Origin: Hymenobacter sp. IS2118
Lineage (GTDB): Bacteria; Bacteroidota; Bacteroidia; Cytophagales; Hymenobacteraceae
Length of the DNA: 64,000 nt
NCBI RefSeq assembly: GCF_000715495.1
Contig: NZ_JNLX01000059.1
Span: 1 to 64,000, forward strand
Direction of reading: 5' to 3'
Position numbers and translations under genes: made by a program. Below the pieces are notes generated by a model. It was not told the origin of the DNA, made no database searches, and worked only from the letters and a program-made list of their open reading frames with translations. The first letter of the stretch is position 1. Each line of letters starts with the position of its first letter. Of the stretch, positions 56,110 to 64,000 are shown one piece after another.

Positions 56110-56781
56110 ATGCACCCAACCACTATTCCCCGTCCCCATTCCACCGTCAGGTTCTTCCTGCTGGCGCTGTTCATTATCGTCATCGACCAGCTTTCGAAGT
56201 GGGCGGTGCATACCTATATGCAGCCCGGTTCGGCCGGCGAAATCCCGGTTCTTGGCCAGGTCGTTAAGCTAAACTACATTTTGAACCCCGGCATGGCTTT
56301 CGGCGCGCAGCTGCCCGCTCCTTATGGCAAGCTAATTCTTACGGCCTTCCGTAGCCTCGCCGTACTGGGTTTGGTATACTATATCATTCGCCTGTGCCGG
56401 CAGCGCGTGGCGGCCGGCTACATAGCCTGCATGGCCCTTATCCTTGGCGGCGCGCTCGGCAACCTCATCGACTCGATTTTCTACGGCGTCATCTACAATA
56501 ATGCCCCGCTGGGCTCGCCCACGCGCTGGTTCTACGGCCAGGTCATCGACATGATTTACGTGCCGCTCTACGTGGGGTATTTCCCCAAATCCTGGCCCCT
56601 CATCGGCGGCAGCTACAGCAACGGTTTCCCCATCTTCAACATCGCCGATTCCTCCATCTTCATCGGCGTAGCGCTGATTCTGCTCAACCAGAGCCGCTTT
56701 TTCAACGAATCGCAGCCCGTAGCCGCCCCGCACCACGAAAGCGCGACCTTAGTCGCTCCAGACGCTGAGAAGCTGGCGTAG
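56110..56781 (+). CDS. lspA: Lipoprotein signal peptidase II, second copy
   Basis: 223 residues, paralogue of the gene ending at 55977. The catalytic blocks are kept: LGNLIDSIFYGVIYNN and PIFNIADSSIFIGVALILLNQSRFF. Differences cluster at the N-terminus, in loop EIPVLGQVVKLNYILN and in the C-terminal tail (NESQPVAAPHHESATLV). Both copies appear functional, so this is a tandem duplication with some divergence. No promoter consensus was noted between them; read-through from the first copy is possible. Confidence 0.93.
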   Translation: MHPTTIPRPHSTVRFFLLALFIIVIDQLSKWAVHTYMQPGSAGEIPVLGQVVKLNYILNPGMAFGAQLPAPYGKLILTAFRSLAVLGLVYYIIRLCRQRVAAGYIACMALILGGALGNLIDSIFYGVIYNNAPLGSPTRWFYGQVIDMIYVPLYVGYFPKSWPLIGGSYSNGFPIFNIADSSIFIGVALILLNQSRFFNESQPVAAPHHESATLVAPDAEKLA

Positions 56782-56794
56782 TAGGGGAGAAGTA

Positions 56795-56838
56795 GACCGT
56801 CATGCTGAGCGCAGTCGAAGCATCTCTACCGCTTCGTT
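56795..56838. repeat. Half of a palindromic element
   Basis: GTCATGCTGAGCGCAGTCG followed by GAAGCATCTCTACCGC matches one arm of the elements at 16902 and 59380. The other arm is missing or reduced to ATGACGTTC (56857-56865). Confidence 0.65.
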
Positions 56839-56871
56839 AAAAGGTCTGCATCACTATGACGTTCTTGCATA

Positions 56872-57297
56872 ATGAAAATCGCGCTATTATTCCTGTTACT
56901 TATTCCCTGCTTAGCTTGTGGTCAAAATTCAAAACCGGAATCTACTTTTCAAAAGTTGAAAGCTCGACTCATCGACTTTACTCCCGATAAGTTGTGTGCA
57001 CAGTGCGGTTATAGTTTGGCAGCCTCTACCTTCAAATTTGAAGTTGTCGAAGGCAGTGAAGAATTTCAAAAAGGCCAGAATATCCTTGTCACGATATCTT
57101 GTGCCGGCGATAACGCATTTGCTTACTATAAAAAAACGGGTAATACGCTATTTGAAGACAGACAGGATTACCTGCTGCTGTTGTACAAGCCTACTGCCGT
57201 ACCTGCTGATATCAAGCAGTTTCAGGACTTGTGTTCGCCATATTACGAGGGCGAAAATCTTCCTCGTCTTTGTTCAGAGTCTTTAGAAAAGCTATAA
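56872..57297 (+). CDS. A/T-rich gene for a small lipoprotein
   Basis: 141 residues. Lipobox IPCLACG (Cys16) after [10 protein letters not shown]. The mature part has [20 protein letters not shown] and [10 protein letters not shown] with several Cys, and ends [10 protein letters not shown] do not recognise a family. The gene is much richer in A and T than its neighbours, with codons such as AAA, TTT and ATT, and sits directly after a half palindromic element. It may be a recent arrival. Confidence 0.72.
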   Translation: MKIALLFLLLIPCLACGQNSKPESTFQKLKARLIDFTPDKLCAQCGYSLAASTFKFEVVEGSEEFQKGQNILVTISCAGDNAFAYYKKTGNTLFEDRQDYLLLLYKPTAVPADIKQFQDLCSPYYEGENLPRLCSESLEKL

Positions 57298-57314
57298 CAC
57301 CCATCATTCCCTCC

Positions 57315-59360
57315 GTGCCCAACCCGCTCCTCACCGTTTCCAACCTCACCATTGATTTCTCCAGCCATCGCGGCGACGTGCGGGCCGTGGACAACGTGTC
57401 GTTTGAGCTGCACCGGGGCGAGACGCTGGCCATTGTGGGCGAGTCGGGCTCGGGCAAATCCGTGACGTCGCTGGCGCTGCTCGGGCTCATTCCGATGCCG
57501 CCCGGCCGTATTGCCAGCGGCCAGGCCATCTTCCAGTCTGAAAAGCTGGGCGAAATGGACCTGTTGAAACTATCCGAAACCGACCTGCGCCAGGTGCGCG
57601 GCAACGACATCGGCATGATTTTCCAGGAGCCGATGACCTCACTGAATCCCGTGTACACCTGCGGCAGCCAGGTGGTGGAAGCCCTGCGCCTGCACACCGA
57701 CCTCAGCGCGGCCGCCGCCAAGGCCCGCACCATCGAGCTGTTCACCGAGGCGCAGCTGCCGCGCCCCGAAAGCATCTTCGGCAGCTACCCGCACGAAATC
57801 TCGGGTGGCCAGAAGCAGCGTGTCATGATTGCCATGGCCATGGCCTGCCGCCCCGCCCTGCTCATCGCCGACGAGCCCACCACGGCCCTCGACGTGACGG
57901 TGCAGGCCCAGATGCTGCGCCTCATCGACGACCTGCGCCGGCAGCGCAACACGGCCGTCCTCTTCATCACCCACGACCTCGGCGTGGTGGCCGAAATCGC
58001 CGACCGCATTCTGGTCATGTACCGGGGCAAAGTCGTGGAACAGGGGAGGGTGCTGGATATTTTTTCAAATCCGCAGCATCCGTACACAAAAGGGCTTTTG
58101 GCGTGCCGTCCGCGCCTCTCGGTGGGCAAAAAACGCCTTCCCGTAGTGGCCGATTTCATGGGTGAAGATGCCAGCGGCCAGCTTTTCGCCCAGCCCGCGC
58201 CGGTGCTTCCGCTGCCAGATGAGGCACTTGCGGCATCTTCGCCCGAAGTGGAAGCCCAGCAGTTACACGATAAAACTGATACCGCCAAAACGTTCCCCGT
58301 GGAACATGTTGTTTCGGGGGGTGTTCCACGGGTCGCCTCATCCTCCCAGCCCCCTTCTTCGGTGGAGAAGGGAGAGCCGGTCATGCGCGGGGAAACGGTT
58401 TCTGCTGCGTCAATTGCCGCTGCTGATTCTTTCGCTTCTTCTCCTGCGCCCACCCCGGTTCCAATCTTAACCCCAAACGCAGTTCAGGCGTCAGGTTCCC
58501 CCTTCTCCATCGGGGAAGGAGGCCGGGGGGATGAGGCCCCGCTCCTCGAAGTCCAGAACCTCCAGGTTTACTTCCCCCTCCGCAAAGGCTTCTTCCGCCG
58601 CGCCACCGATTACGTCCGCGCCGTGGATGACGTCAGCTTCACGCTCTATCCCGGCGAAACCATTGGCCTGGTGGGCGAATCGGGCTGCGGTAAAACCACG
58701 CTGGGCCGGGCGCTGCTCCGCCTCACGGAACCAACGGCGGGTAGCATCCTGTTTGAAGGAACCGATTTGGCGAAGCTGTCGAGCGGGGAGTTGCGCCACC
58801 GTCGGCGCGATTTGCAGCTGGTGTTTCAGGACCCTTACGCTGCGCTGAACCCGATGCTGACTGTGGGCGAAGCCATCTGGGAACCCATGCGGGTGCATAA
58901 CGTGGGCGGCACGCGCCAGCAGCAAAAGGCCAAAGTTTTGGAGCTGCTGCGCACCGTGGGGCTGCGCGAGGAGCATTTCCAGCGCTACCCGCACGAGTTC
59001 AGCGGCGGGCAGCGGCAGCGCATCTGCATTGCCCGGGCCCTTGCCTTGCAGCCCAAATTGATTGTCTGCGACGAGTCGGTTTCGGCCCTCGACGTTTCGG
59101 TGCAGGCGCAGGTACTGAACCTGCTCAACGACCTTAAACGCGAGTTCGGTATCACCTATCTTTTCATCACCCACGACCTGTCGGTGGCCCGGTTTATGAG
59201 CGACCGGCTGCTGGTCATGCACCAGGGCCGCATTGTGGAGAGCGGCCCGGCGGCGGCCATTTATGCCAACCCGCAACACGAATACACCCGAGGGCTGCTG
59301 GCTGCTATTCCCAAGGATAGTCTGGCCGATATTGAAGCGGCCGTGGCCAGCCGGGCGTAA
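57315..59360 (+). CDS. Fused OppD-OppF type ABC transporter ATPase with repeat-derived linker
   Basis: 681 residues from GTG 57315; the frame is open upstream, but no ATG start fits the domain edge. Two nucleotide-binding domains: Walker A GESGSGKS (42-49), signature SGGQKQR, Walker [13 protein letters not shown]; then Walker [10 protein letters not shown] (about 453), signature SGGQRQR, Walker [13 protein letters not shown]. Both have the peptide/nickel subfamily extension ([30 protein letters not shown]). No permease or binding-protein gene is adjacent. The roughly 130-residue linker (about 275-405) is Pro/Ser-rich, and its DNA carries palindromic repeats (58297-58536). Confidence 0.9.
   Translation: MPNPLLTVSNLTIDFSSHRGDVRAVDNVSFELHRGETLAIVGESGSGKSVTSLALLGLIPMPPGRIASGQAIFQSEKLGEMDLLKLSETDLRQVRGNDIGMIFQEPMTSLNPVYTCGSQVVEALRLHTDLSAAAAKARTIELFTEAQLPRPESIFGSYPHEISGGQKQRVMIAMAMACRPALLIADEPTTALDVTVQAQMLRLIDDLRRQRNTAVLFITHDLGVVAEIADRILVMYRGKVVEQGRVLDIFSNPQHPYTKGLLACRPRLSVGKKRLPVVADFMGEDASGQLFAQPAPVLPLPDEALAASSPEVEAQQLHDKTDTAKTFPVEHVVSGGVPRVASSSQPPSSVEKGEPVMRGETVSAASIAAADSFASSPAPTPVPILTPNAVQASGSPFSIGEGGRGDEAPLLEVQNLQVYFPLRKGFFRRATDYVRAVDDVSFTLYPGETIGLVGESGCGKTTLGRALLRLTEPTAGSILFEGTDLAKLSSGELRHRRRDLQLVFQDPYAALNPMLTVGEAIWEPMRVHNVGGTRQQQKAKVLELLRTVGLREEHFQRYPHEFSGGQRQRICIARALALQPKLIVCDESVSALDVSVQAQVLNLLNDLKREFGITYLFITHDLSVARFMSDRLLVMHQGRIVESGPAAAIYANPQHEYTRGLLAAIPKDSLADIEAAVASRA
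58297..58536. repeat. Palindromic repeats inside the ABC ATPase linker
   Basis: A hairpin with about 11 bp arms spans 58297-58333 (CCGTGGAACAT / GTGTTCCACGGG region). The outer arms 58336-58378 and 58494-58536 are complementary at 35 of 43 positions. Both start or end with CCTCATCC/GGATGAGG and contain GGAGAAGG. The reading frame stays open through all of it. Confidence 0.8.
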
Positions 59361-59379
59361 CGCCAGGCGGGGATAGCAG

Positions 59380-59489
59380 CCCGTCATGCTGAGCTTGTCG
59401 AAGCATCTCTACCGCTTCGTTGCTGCCGATTGAATTACTTGCGTGGTAGAGATGCTTCGACTTCGCTCCGTTCCGCTCAGCATGACGGG
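59380..59489. repeat. Palindromic REP-like element before rnr
   Basis: The left arm (59380-59415) holds CCGTCATGCTGAGC and GAAGCATCTCTACC. The right arm (59443-59489) is its complement with some extra bases (ACTTCGCTCCGTTCCGCTCAGC). It is a close relative of 16902-16995. Confidence 0.85.
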
Positions 59490-59635
59490 TGCATGCCATC
59501 CAAACGCTACGAAACCCTAATAAACAACCTCCCGGCCCGGCCCGCGTTTCACTAAGCGGCGCGGCCCCGCCGCCAACCTTATTTTCCGCTCTCGCCGCCT
59601 GCGACCAAACCACTTTTCGGCGGCCACTTTTTAAC

Positions 59636-62119
59636 ATGAATACCCCCGAAAATTCCAAGGCTCCCCGCGCCAAGCGCGAAAAGCCCGAAGCCACGGCCAT
59701 CACCCAGGACCAGGTCCTGCGTGCCTTCACCGACAACCCCACCAAAGTATTGGCCTACCGCCAGCTCTCGCGCCGCCTCGGCGTGACGACCAAAGGCCAG
59801 CGCGAGGAGATTTTTGCCCACATCAAGGTGCTGCGCAAAAACGGCTTCATTACGCTGCTTCAAAACGACGAATACCGCCTCGCCGATGCCGATGCCGTGG
59901 CGGCGGCGTTGATGCCGTCCAGCGCCAAGAAAACATCCAAAAAAGGCGACGCGCCCATTGCCCCGCCCCGCAACCGTTCGGTGCAGGCTGAGTTTGGCCA
60001 GGACCCCATTGTGCACCGTCGCCGCGCCGCTGGCTTCGACTACGTGGACGGCGACGACCGCCCCGAGCGCGCTCCCTCCAACACCATTATTGGCACCGTC
60101 GATTTGGCCACGCCCAACTTCGCCTTCGTGGTGCCCGAAGGCGTCGATGGCGGCGACGATATCCGCGTGTTCACCGACCAGCTCAAGTTTGCGCTGCAGG
60201 GCGACGTGGTGCGGGTGCGCCTGCGCAGCGGCTCGCGCGACGGCCGGCCCATGGGCGACGTGGTGGAAGTGCTCAAGCGCGTGCGGCCCGAAGTAGTCGG
60301 CCGCATTCAGATTCAGGGTACGCTGGGCTTCGTGAAGGCCGACAACCGCAAGGTATATTTCGACGTGTTCGTGCCGCCGCATCAACTGCACGAGTCGCGT
60401 AATGGCGACAAGGTGCTGGTCCGCATCACCGAGTTTCCGACCGACCCAAACCGCCAGCCGACCGGCGAGGTCGTGCGCAACTTCGGGCAGGCCGGCGGCA
60501 ACGAGGCCGAGATAAACGCCATTATGGCCGAGTTCGGATTGCCGTTCGAATTTCCTGAGGAAGTACAGACCGAATCCGAAGGCATCAGTGAGGTTATCGA
60601 GCCGGAGGAAATTGCTCGCCGCCGCGACTTCCGCAACATCACCACCTTCACTATCGACCCCGCCGACGCCAAGGATTTCGACGATGCCCTGAGCATTCAG
60701 AAGCTGGAAAATGGCCATTGGGAAATCGGCGTGCACATCGCCGACGTGACCCACTACGTGCGCCCCGGCACCGAGCTGGAGCGCGAGGGCAAGCATCGCG
60801 CCACCTCCGTGTACCTCGTGGACCGCGTGATTCCCATGCTGCCCGAGCGCCTCTCCAACGGCCTCTGCTCGCTGCGCCCGAATGAGGACAAGCTGACCTT
60901 TTCGGCCGTGTTCGAGCTCGATGAAGCTGGCAAGCTTTACGAGTCGTGGTTCGGTAAAACTGTCATTCACTCCGACCGCCGCTTCAGCTACGAGGACGCC
61001 CAGGAGCGCATCGAGAGCAAGGAGGGCGACTACGCCGAGGAGGTGAATATCATGAACGACATGGCGCATAAAATCTGTGCGCAGCGCTTCAAGCAGGGGG
61101 CCATCACCTTCGAAACCCAGGAGGTGAAGTTCCGACTGGATGAGAACGGCAAGCCCCTGGGCGTGTATGTGAAGGAGCGTAAGGACGCGCACAAGATGAT
61201 TGAGGAGTTCATGCTGCTGGCCAACCGCAAGGTGGCCGAGTTCGTGTTCAACCTCAAAAAGTCCAAGCCGCGCTTCACCATGGTGTACCGTACCCACGAC
61301 GCGCCCGAGCCCGAACGCCTCCAGACTTTCGCCCTCTTCGCCCAGAAGTTTGGCTACAAGCTGAAGCTCGACAACCCGAAGAAAATCAGCACCGAGCTCA
61401 ACACCCTTAGCTCTGAGGTGATGGGTAAGCCCGAGCAGAATGTGCTGCAAGGCTTGGCCATTCGCACCATGAGCAAGGCCATTTATACCACCGAGCCGCT
61501 CGGCCACTTCGGCCTGGCCTTCGACCACTACTCGCACTTCACCTCGCCCATCCGCCGCTACCCCGACATGATGGCCCACCGCCTGCTGGAGCACTACCTC
61601 CTCGGCGGCAAGAACGTGCCCGTCGACCCCGTGGAGGATGAGTGCAAGCACTCATCGGCCCGCGAAAAGCTGGCGGCCAACGCCGAGCGCGCCAGCATTA
61701 AATTCAAGCAGGTGGAGTTCATGGCCGATGAAATCGGCAACACGTTCAAGGGCGTGGTGTCCGGCCTGACCGAGCGCGGCATGTACATCGAAATCGAGGA
61801 GAACAAGTGCGAAGGCATGGTTCGTATCAGCGACATTCCCGGCGACTTCTATGAGCTTGATAAAGACAACTACCGCATTGTCGGCAAGAACAACAAGCGC
61901 ATCATTCAGTTCGGTGACGAGATGATGGTAGTCGTTAAATCCGCCAACCTACTCGACCGCACCATTGACTTCGAGTTAGTAGACGACCGCCCCGACCATG
62001 TGAAAAAGCGCGAAGCCGACGAGCGCAAGCAGCGCAGCAGCGAGCCCCGCGGCTACCGCGACCACAGCGCCGGCAAGGGCGGGAGCAAGGGCAGCGGCTA
62101 CAAGGGCAAGCGCCGGTAA
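59636..62119 (+). CDS. rnr: Ribonuclease R
   Basis: 827 residues from ATG 59636. Domains: an N-terminal winged-helix region (YRQLSRRLGVTTKGQREEIFAHI), cold-shock domains, a large RNB catalytic domain with the metal-binding block FTIDPADAKDFDDALS (near 335-350) and VHIADVTHYVRPG, then the S1 domain (FKGVVSGLTERGMYIEIEENKCEGMV) and a Lys/Arg/Gly-rich tail. It degrades structured RNA 3' to 5' and takes part in rRNA quality control. The 49-codon upstream extension overlaps an intergenic repeat and is not used. Confidence 0.96.
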   Translation: MNTPENSKAPRAKREKPEATAITQDQVLRAFTDNPTKVLAYRQLSRRLGVTTKGQREEIFAHIKVLRKNGFITLLQNDEYRLADADAVAAALMPSSAKKTSKKGDAPIAPPRNRSVQAEFGQDPIVHRRRAAGFDYVDGDDRPERAPSNTIIGTVDLATPNFAFVVPEGVDGGDDIRVFTDQLKFALQGDVVRVRLRSGSRDGRPMGDVVEVLKRVRPEVVGRIQIQGTLGFVKADNRKVYFDVFVPPHQLHESRNGDKVLVRITEFPTDPNRQPTGEVVRNFGQAGGNEAEINAIMAEFGLPFEFPEEVQTESEGISEVIEPEEIARRRDFRNITTFTIDPADAKDFDDALSIQKLENGHWEIGVHIADVTHYVRPGTELEREGKHRATSVYLVDRVIPMLPERLSNGLCSLRPNEDKLTFSAVFELDEAGKLYESWFGKTVIHSDRRFSYEDAQERIESKEGDYAEEVNIMNDMAHKICAQRFKQGAITFETQEVKFRLDENGKPLGVYVKERKDAHKMIEEFMLLANRKVAEFVFNLKKSKPRFTMVYRTHDAPEPERLQTFALFAQKFGYKLKLDNPKKISTELNTLSSEVMGKPEQNVLQGLAIRTMSKAIYTTEPLGHFGLAFDHYSHFTSPIRRYPDMMAHRLLEHYLLGGKNVPVDPVEDECKHSSAREKLAANAERASIKFKQVEFMADEIGNTFKGVVSGLTERGMYIEIEENKCEGMVRISDIPGDFYELDKDNYRIVGKNNKRIIQFGDEMMVVVKSANLLDRTIDFELVDDRPDHVKKREADERKQRSSEPRGYRDHSAGKGGSKGSGYKGKRR

Positions 62120-62134
62120 ATGCTGAACCCAGAC

Positions 62135-62335
62135 GCGGGGAACCTCACGAGACCCCTGCGGGGCGGGCCCCTCTCCAAAAGAGAGGGGAGCCTGACGAAC
62201 AATGAAGCCTCGACTTAACCCAGAGTCGGGGCTTTTTTGTTGATATCAGCAATATCAAGTTTACTCTTTAAGCGCCGCCGTGGCTCCCCTCTCTTTTGGA
62301 GAGGGGCCGTGCCCGGCAGGGGTGAGGTTCCCCGC
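62135..62335. repeat. Inverted repeat enclosing the rnr terminator
   Basis: The left arm 62135-62192 (GCGGGGAACCTCAC..., GGGCCCCTCTCC) and right arm 62282-62335 (GGCTCCCCTCTC..., GGTGAGGTTCCCCGC) are mostly complementary. The terminator at 62205 sits in the loop. Confidence 0.75.
62205..62238 (+). terminator. Intrinsic terminator after rnr
   Basis: AAGCCTCGACT (62205-62215) pairs with AGTCGGGGCTT (62224-62234) with one wobble pair, followed by a T6 run. Confidence 0.85.
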
Positions 62336-62358
62336 GCCTGCCGTTCTTTGCACCACCT

Positions 62359-63330
62359 ATGACCCCAGCCGACTTCCCCGCTAACATCACCGCCGCCCTC
62401 GCTCAGCTCGACTACGGCCAGGCCCCGGAAACCCTCTACGCCCCCATCCGCTACATCATGGGCCTGGGCGGCAAGCGCATTCGCCCGCTGCTCACGCTGC
62501 TCGGCGCCCATCTCTTCACCGACGAGCTGGGCGGCATCATGAAGCCTGCCCTGGCCACCGAAGTCTTCCATAACTTCACCCTGCTGCACGACGACCTCAT
62601 GGACCAGGCGCCCCTGCGCCGCGGCCAGGCCACCGTGCACGAAAAGTGGAACCCCAACGTGGCCATTCTTTCCGGCGACGTGATGCTGGTGCGGGCCTAC
62701 GAGCTGTTCCTGGAAGTCGACCCGCAGCTACTGCCGCGCATCCTCACCCGCTTCGGCCAGACGGCCGCCGAGGTTTGCGAAGGCCAGCAGTGGGACATGA
62801 ATTTTGAGACCGAGTCCCAGGTGAGCATTGCCCAATACCTGGACATGATTCGCCTGAAAACGGCCGTGCTCCTGGGCTTCTGCCTCGAGCTGGGCGCCCG
62901 CCTGGCCGGTGCTACGGAGGAGGATGCCGAGCACCTGCGCCAGTTCGGTACCGACATCGGCCTGGCCTTCCAGTTGCGCGACGACCTGCTGGACGTGTAT
63001 GGCGACGCCGCCACCTTTGGCAAGCGCGTGGGCGGCGACATCGTGGCCAATAAGAAGACATTCCTGCTGCTCACTGCCCAGGCCCAGGCTAACGACTCGC
63101 AACAGGCCGTCCTGCGCCAGCTCATTGCCCAGCCCGTGACTGATGCCGATGCCAAAGTAGCGGCCGTGCGCGCCATCTACGATGAGCTCGAAATTCGCCC
63201 GCAGACGGAGGCGCTCATCAACGACTACTTCCAGGATGCCCTGCAGCACCTGGAGCGCGTAGAGGCCCCCGCTGAGCGCAAACAACCCCTGCACCAGCTG
63301 GCGCTCCAGCTCATGGACCGCGAGAGCTAG
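62359..63330 (+). CDS. Polyprenyl (octaprenyl-type) diphosphate synthase
   Basis: 323 residues. First Asp-rich motif LLHDDLMDQAPLRRG (FARM) and second FQLRDDLLDVYGD (SARM), plus GGKRIRPLLTLLGAHLF and GGDIVANKKTFLLL, are those of the trans-isoprenyl diphosphate synthase fold. It condenses isopentenyl units onto an allylic primer, giving quinone side chains or other prenyl chains; the chain length is not predictable from the sequence alone. It is probably monocistronic, with a perfect hairpin downstream. Confidence 0.93.
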   Translation: MTPADFPANITAALAQLDYGQAPETLYAPIRYIMGLGGKRIRPLLTLLGAHLFTDELGGIMKPALATEVFHNFTLLHDDLMDQAPLRRGQATVHEKWNPNVAILSGDVMLVRAYELFLEVDPQLLPRILTRFGQTAAEVCEGQQWDMNFETESQVSIAQYLDMIRLKTAVLLGFCLELGARLAGATEEDAEHLRQFGTDIGLAFQLRDDLLDVYGDAATFGKRVGGDIVANKKTFLLLTAQAQANDSQQAVLRQLIAQPVTDADAKVAAVRAIYDELEIRPQTEALINDYFQDALQHLERVEAPAERKQPLHQLALQLMDRES

Positions 63331-63355
63331 GCGGCTCCGGTTACGTATGCCTGTG

Positions 63356-63408
63356 GCACCTGCATTAGCTTGTGCCTTCCCTCACGATGCACAAGCTAAT
63401 GCAGGTGC
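63356..63408. repeat. Perfect 20 bp inverted repeat
   Basis: GCACCTGCATTAGCTTGTGC (63356-63375) is exactly complementary to 63389-63408, with a 13-base loop. It may end the prenyl synthase transcript (followed by CCCCCTTTTT). Confidence 0.88.
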
Positions 63409-63424
63409 TATACCCCCTTTTTCC

Positions 63425-64000
63425 GTGCTCGACCCCATTATCATCCTCATCGGCCTCACGGTCGCCATCTCCGCCTACGCCTGGTCGAAAGACGAGCTGA
63501 TGAACTCCTGGATACTGGAGCCCTACCGCATGGCCCGCTCCGACGGCCAGTGGCACCGCCTGCTCACCTCCGGCTTCCTGCACGCCGACTGGGCCCACTT
63601 GCTCTTCAACATGTTTGCCTTCTACTCCTTCGGCCCGGTGGTGCTCAGCACACTGGTGGAAGGCTATGGCGAGGGCGCGGGTCTGGGGCTGTTTCTGCTG
63701 CTCTACCTGGGCGGCATCATCCTCTCCGATTTGCCTACTTACTTCCGCCACCGCAACGACCCCGGCTACCGCAGCCTCGGCGCTTCGGGCGGGGTTTCGT
63801 CGGTACTGTTTGCCAGCATTCTGCTCTTTCCGGTGAACAACAGCGGGGGCGGCATCATCATCTTCCCCATCCCAGTTCCCATTCAGCCTTTCGTATTCGG
63901 CATCCTTTACCTGGCCTATTCCTGGTACATGGGCCGTCGCCGGGGCGACAATATCAACCACGACGCCCACTTCTATGGCGCGCTCTATGGCGTAGTACTG
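63425..64000 (+). CDS. Rhomboid-family intramembrane serine protease (3' truncated)
   Basis: The frame opens at GTG 63425 and runs off the window end, leaving 192 residues. Several membrane segments are visible (PIIILIGLTVAISAY, HLLFNMFAFYSFGPVVL, GLGLFLLLYLGGIIL, FGILYLAYSWYMG). The catalytic Ser lies in GASGGVSSVL and the catalytic His in HDAHFYGALYG. HADWAHLLFNMFAF is the family HxxxxHxxxN block. It cleaves membrane proteins within the bilayer; the substrate is unknown. Confidence 0.9.
   Translation, partial: MLDPIIILIGLTVAISAYAWSKDELMNSWILEPYRMARSDGQWHRLLTSGFLHADWAHLLFNMFAFYSFGPVVLSTLVEGYGEGAGLGLFLLLYLGGIILSDLPTYFRHRNDPGYRSLGASGGVSSVLFASILLFPVNNSGGGIIIFPIPVPIQPFVFGILYLAYSWYMGRRRGDNINHDAHFYGALYGVVL

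Noticed and set aside
59579..61651. Long minus-strand open frame opposite rnr
   Set aside because: Antisense shadow of ribonuclease R without recognisable motifs.

Overview
The window is a 64 kb stretch of a GC-rich Bacteroidota chromosome. It most resembles the Cytophagales/Hymenobacteraceae (Hymenobacter-like), an assignment inferred from content rather than from any search. The supporting content is: PorP/SprF and a GldJ-like lipoprotein (type IX secretion and gliding), DUF4175, DUF4382 and DUF2147 proteins, SUMF1-type lipoproteins, TonB C-terminal domains on signalling proteins, several promoters of the Bacteroidota TAnnTTTG -7 class, almost no Shine-Dalgarno signals, and intergenic regions packed with long inverted repeats. 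No rRNA, tRNA, insertion sequence, prophage or CRISPR array was recognised. I call 53 protein-coding genes, two of them cut by the window edges.

Layout. 1-2816: the end of a haem c peroxidase-like protein and two WD40 proteins. 2997-4826: a blaI/M56-TonB regulatory pair with a visible operator. 5167-7831: three small envelope proteins. 7937-11879: an ECF sigma factor, an anti-sigma factor ending in a TonB domain, and a divergent VWA protein carrying a SusC-like TonB-box motif. 11996-25450: mostly housekeeping and orphan genes (peptidase-like hydrolase, degenerate metallo-beta-lactamase fold, dodecin, fumarase, Crp/Fnr, two DinB proteins, GNAT, diacylglycerol kinase, thioredoxin-like, DUF4382 lipoprotein, AsmA). 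26060-29685: an OmpA / PorP / GldJ-like envelope group. 29860-32347: comF, an AhpD-like gene, an exonuclease III homologue. 32584-43370: a co-directional run of DUF4175, an RsbW-like kinase, ybeY, an arginyltransferase-like gene, mnmG, a methyltransferase and an Ig-like lipoprotein.

43371-45700 is the most striking stretch. A 1 kb non-coding region is full of DnaA-box-like 9-mers, followed by an A/T-rich tract and a 46 bp tandem repeat. A second small cluster, with two exact DnaA consensus boxes, lies just after the next two genes. Together with mnmG (gidA) 3.3 kb away this is a strong candidate for the chromosomal replication origin.

45750-64000: phosphate transporter, glyS, an RND/MMPL exporter, ileS (with an AT-rich mosaic segment in its editing domain), two tandem lspA genes, an AT-rich lipoprotein gene, a fused OppD-OppF type ABC ATPase whose linker appears to be made from a captured palindromic repeat, rnr, a polyprenyl synthetase and the start of a rhomboid protease.
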